Source of the DNA: Bacillota bacterium
GTDB lineage: Bacteria; Bacillota; UBA4882; UBA8346
Reading direction: 5' to 3'
Assembly (NCBI GenBank): GCA_029974635.1
Contig: JARKQY010000031.1
Location: 1-64,000 of the forward strand
DNA length: 64,000 bases
The notes under the pieces: model-generated
The model's database searches: none
What the model was told of the DNA's origin: nothing
What the model saw: the letters and a program-made list of their open reading frames with translations, nothing else
Shown here: positions 61,349 to 64,000 of the stretch, in pieces
How the letters are laid out: the number at the start of each line of letters is the position of its first letter
How positions within the stretch are numbered: position 1 is the stretch's first letter
Translations under genes and position numbers: made by a program

Positions 61349-64000
61349 ATGGCTGAGATCTTGTTCTCCAAATTGATGCCGCCCCGGGAAGCCCAGGGGA
61401 TCATCATGCGCCCCAGATTGCTAAAACAATTTTCCGGTCCGGAAAACCGGAAGCTTACGTTATTAACCGCACCGGCCGGTTACGGGAAAACCGTTTTCCT
61501 GTCCCAACTGGCTGGCAGCATTCAGAAACCGCTGCTTTGGTACCAGTTGGATAGTTATGACAATGATCCCGCTGTCTTCTTGCAATATCTCCTGACTGGC
61601 CTGGGGCAACATTTTCCGGAGTTCGGCGCTAAAATTCTACAACAAGGCTTGGTAACCCATGGCCGCTTATTGGTAACGGCGATCGTCAATGAATTAGAAG
61701 AAAAAGCACAGAACGGCGTGGTAATCGCTTTGGAAGATTATCACTTGGTGACTGAACCGGCGATTCACGGATTGATCGGGGATTTACTGGAACATCTTCC
61801 GCCGGGAAGCCACTTTTTAATCACCAGCCGGACCCCTCCGCCGCTGGTGTTGTCACGCCTGAAAGTCCGGGGCGAAGTGTTGATTGCCGGACCGGAGGAA
61901 TTGCGGTTTACCCGCCAGGAGATAGCCGATTTTTTGGCGCGGAATGGGAAAGCGGTATCCGACCAAGTCTTGGCGACCCTGGAAAGCAAAACATCCGGCT
62001 GGCCGGCAGCCTTGCGGCTGGTGGGAGATTCCGCAGCGGGAGTCGGCGATCTGCTGGAAAAGCATAGCCGGCGGGAAATATATGATTATCTGGCTACCGA
62101 AGTTTTGGACCGGCAACCGGAAGAGATCCGTTCGTTTCTGCGGGATACTGCGGTGCTGGAAGAGCTGACAGCCGCTTTCTGTGATCAACTACTTGAGCGG
62201 AACGATTCCGGCGGGATTCTCAGTTGGCTGGAAGAGCGGCAGCTATTTGTAATCCCCTTGGGCGGCGGCGGTGTTTACCGTTATCACCAATTGTTCCAGG
62301 AGTTTCTTCAAACTCAGTTGCCGGCGGAGCGGCGGCAGGTATTACTTGCCCGGGCTGGCCAGCTTTCCCGGCAGGCCGGTCAATTGGAAAACGCCGTGAA
62401 ATATTTGAGCGGGGCCGGTTTCACGGCGGATTTGTACGCGGTGATTCAAGAAGCGAGCCGACAAGCCCTTTCCCGCGGCCATTGGCAGATGGTAGCGGGC
62501 TGGCTGGAACTTTTACCGGCGGAGGTGCTGGCGAACGAACCCTGGTTCGCCTTGTATAAAGCCCGGATTGAAATGTACCGGGGCCGCCTCAATGAAGCCG
62601 AAAAATGGATTCAGCGGGCCGAAAAACTTTTCGCGGATCGCGGGGACCAAAGTGGTTTGGTGGAAAGCCGGTTGCTTCAGGCGCCTATCTTACAACGACA
62701 GGGCCGTTATCAGGAAAGCCTGGATCTTTTGGAATGGGCGGCTGCTTTCATGGGTGAAGCAGAAAAGGCTTCTCGTTTCGATTTGATTATGGAACGGGCT
62801 TTTTGCCTGGCTTTTACTGGACGTTATGGTGAGACCCAGGCGGTCCTGGTCGCGGCGCTTGAACAAATGAAACCGGATGATAATTATGTCCGGACTCATT
62901 TACTGGAAGCTTTGGGGGATATTTTTTGGATGCAGGGGCGTTATCCGCAGGCCCTCCAGACCTACCGGAAAGCGGCTGAAATTTCGCCCGACCGCATCTT
63001 GCCCGGTTATTACACTCAGGATTTAATCACCCGGATTTATCAGGATTGGGGCGAATGGGAGCAGGCCTTCGATTATATCCAACGCAGCATCGCCATTAAA
63101 GAGAACTACGGCTTGACCGAAGCCTTGCCTTCAGCTTATCACTTGCTGGGCGAGTTGTATTATGACAAGAAAGAGTGGTCTTTGGCCCAGACCTATTTGC
63201 AGCGGGCCATCGATTTGCTGCGGGAGAATGATGGCGACAAGTTTGCCCTTACCATGATCCGCTGTTCCCTCACGGAGTGTTTGGGTCTTCAAGGACGGTG
63301 GATTGAGGCCCGCTCCCAAGTCCAGGAGGCCTTTGCCGAGGCGCCTCCGCAGTCGCCGCATGCGCTGGCAGTCTGTCAACTGTATGGATTTTTGCCTTGC
63401 GTTCATACCGGGAGCTTTGCTGAAGGGTCGGAGTTACTTGCGGCCGGGATGGCCACTTTTCAAAAGTTGGGATTTAAAAAAGGTCTGGGATATGCTTATG
63501 CGTTTCAGGCATGGCGGGCTTTTCAGGCAAAGGACCCGGTGAAGGCCGGGGAGTATACCGAGCAAGCCTTGGTTGTGGCTGCGCAGCTCAATGATCAAAC
63601 TCTTTTTTTGCGTTGGGAATCACTGCTTCAGCCGGTGCTCCGACTGGGACTGAAAATAGGGGTCGAAGTCGTATTTATACAGCGGATACTGGTCCGTATG
63701 GGAGAGCGGGCGTTACCGCTGTTAGTGGATTTAGCCGGACAAAGCGGTCCTGAAGTGCGGCAACGGGTCATCGCTCCCCTGGCCGAAATTGGCGGTCCGG
63801 GGGTCCGGGCGCAGATCGTTAGCCTGACGGAGGATCCGGATGGCGAAGTCCGGCTCTTGGCGCGGCTAACGGCTCAGCGGCTGGGTATCGGTGGTGCTGT
63901 GCAGTTTGAGGTTCCGGCCGCTTGCTTGGAAGTCCTTACTCTGGGCGTATTTCAGGTCTTTTGGCAGGGAAGGGAGAGCGATAAAGCCGACTGGCGCACC
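61349..64000 (+). CDS. MalT-like STAND ATPase regulator, C-terminus beyond the window
   Basis: 884 residues to the window edge with no stop. The start MAEILFSKLMPPREAQGIIM is typical of MalT/LuxR-type large regulators. P-loop in APAGYGKTVF near residue 48, Walker B IALEDYHLV near 128, TSRTPPPL sensor. Then TPR-like helical repeats (about 400-760), HEAT-like repeats (about 790-845: PEVRQRVIAPLAEIGG, GEVRLLARLTAQRLG), and the beginning of a BTAD/OmpR-type winged helix at the very end (LEVLTLGVFQVFWQG). No good ribosome binding site is visible. Regulators of this kind control catabolism or secondary metabolism; target unknown. Confidence 0.85.
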   Translation, partial: MAEILFSKLMPPREAQGIIMRPRLLKQFSGPENRKLTLLTAPAGYGKTVFLSQLAGSIQKPLLWYQLDSYDNDPAVFLQYLLTGLGQHFPEFGAKILQQGLVTHGRLLVTAIVNELEEKAQNGVVIALEDYHLVTEPAIHGLIGDLLEHLPPGSHFLITSRTPPPLVLSRLKVRGEVLIAGPEELRFTRQEIADFLARNGKAVSDQVLATLESKTSGWPAALRLVGDSAAGVGDLLEKHSRREIYDYLATEVLDRQPEEIRSFLRDTAVLEELTAAFCDQLLERNDSGGILSWLEERQLFVIPLGGGGVYRYHQLFQEFLQTQLPAERRQVLLARAGQLSRQAGQLENAVKYLSGAGFTADLYAVIQEASRQALSRGHWQMVAGWLELLPAEVLANEPWFALYKARIEMYRGRLNEAEKWIQRAEKLFADRGDQSGLVESRLLQAPILQRQGRYQESLDLLEWAAAFMGEAEKASRFDLIMERAFCLAFTGRYGETQAVLVAALEQMKPDDNYVRTHLLEALGDIFWMQGRYPQALQTYRKAAEISPDRILPGYYTQDLITRIYQDWGEWEQAFDYIQRSIAIKENYGLTEALPSAYHLLGELYYDKKEWSLAQTYLQRAIDLLRENDGDKFALTMIRCSLTECLGLQGRWIEARSQVQEAFAEAPPQSPHALAVCQLYGFLPCVHTGSFAEGSELLAAGMATFQKLGFKKGLGYAYAFQAWRAFQAKDPVKAGEYTEQALVVAAQLNDQTLFLRWESLLQPVLRLGLKIGVEVVFIQRILVRMGERALPLLVDLAGQSGPEVRQRVIAPLAEIGGPGVRAQIVSLTEDPDGEVRLLARLTAQRLGIGGAVQFEVPAACLEVLTLGVFQVFWQGRESDKADWRT

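Overview
The window looks like a chromosomal segment of an anaerobic, diderm (outer-membrane-bearing) Firmicute-like bacterium. The genes resemble clostridial families: HgcAB, split NifV omega/alpha, NifI1/NifI2, and a FeoB of the CNGRFP type. The window also encodes a porin-type beta-barrel with a signal peptide and a C-terminal Phe, a CsgG-like protein, and many lipobox (A-G-C) lipoproteins. Ribosome binding sites are strong (GGAGG). I cannot name a species.

Layout. 0.3-2.8 kb: three-domain DNA ligase D. 3.1-6 kb: self-regulated TetR/ABC exporter operon. 6.2-10.7 kb: cation exchanger, TetR with a divergent methyltransferase, small proteins, a TrmB stub and ppnP. 11-13.9 kb: a MarR regulator with hgcA and hgcB, the mercury-methylation pair, then a phosphoesterase. 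14-17.4 kb: two oppositely oriented units that share a GTTAGAAATATC motif. 18-25.2 kb: an M16-type peptidase, three SPFH/band-7 membrane proteins and a P1B-type metal ATPase in one direction, preceded by a 101-bp structured element. 25.7-28.9 kb: a repeat protein, the porin and a methyltransferase.

29-43.4 kb is the centrepiece: a compact iron-only nitrogenase island (anfHDGK, nifI1I2, a glutamine-amidotransferase-like gene, an FMN-binding gene, nifB, nifV-omega, nifV-alpha). Two tandem excisionase-HTH/PBP-like regulators and the molybdate transporter modABC follow. No nifEN, nifUS or anfO/R gene lies in the island. 43.6-47.5 kb: TauE/SafE, feoA and a FeoB split into separate G-domain and membrane genes, a plausible iron supply for an iron-only enzyme. 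48-60.6 kb (minus strand): an envelope/lipoprotein block with paralogous lipoproteins and several gene relics. 61.3 kb to the end: a MalT/BTAD-like regulator cut by the window edge.

The most interesting new signal is regulatory. Four promoters (porin, methyltransferase at 28.2 kb, anfH, modA) each have a -35/-10 pair with 17-bp spacing. Each is followed, around or just after the inferred start of transcription, by GTTAG-like pentamers repeated every 10 bp. Excisionase-type HTH proteins are known to bind phased direct repeats cooperatively, and two such proteins fused to oxyanion-binding-like domains are encoded between anf and mod. I infer a molybdate/tungstate-responsive regulon. Other notable items are hgcAB split by a dispersed hairpin repeat that also separates feoA from feoB, and the peptidase/SPFH/P-type ATPase module, whose function I do not know.
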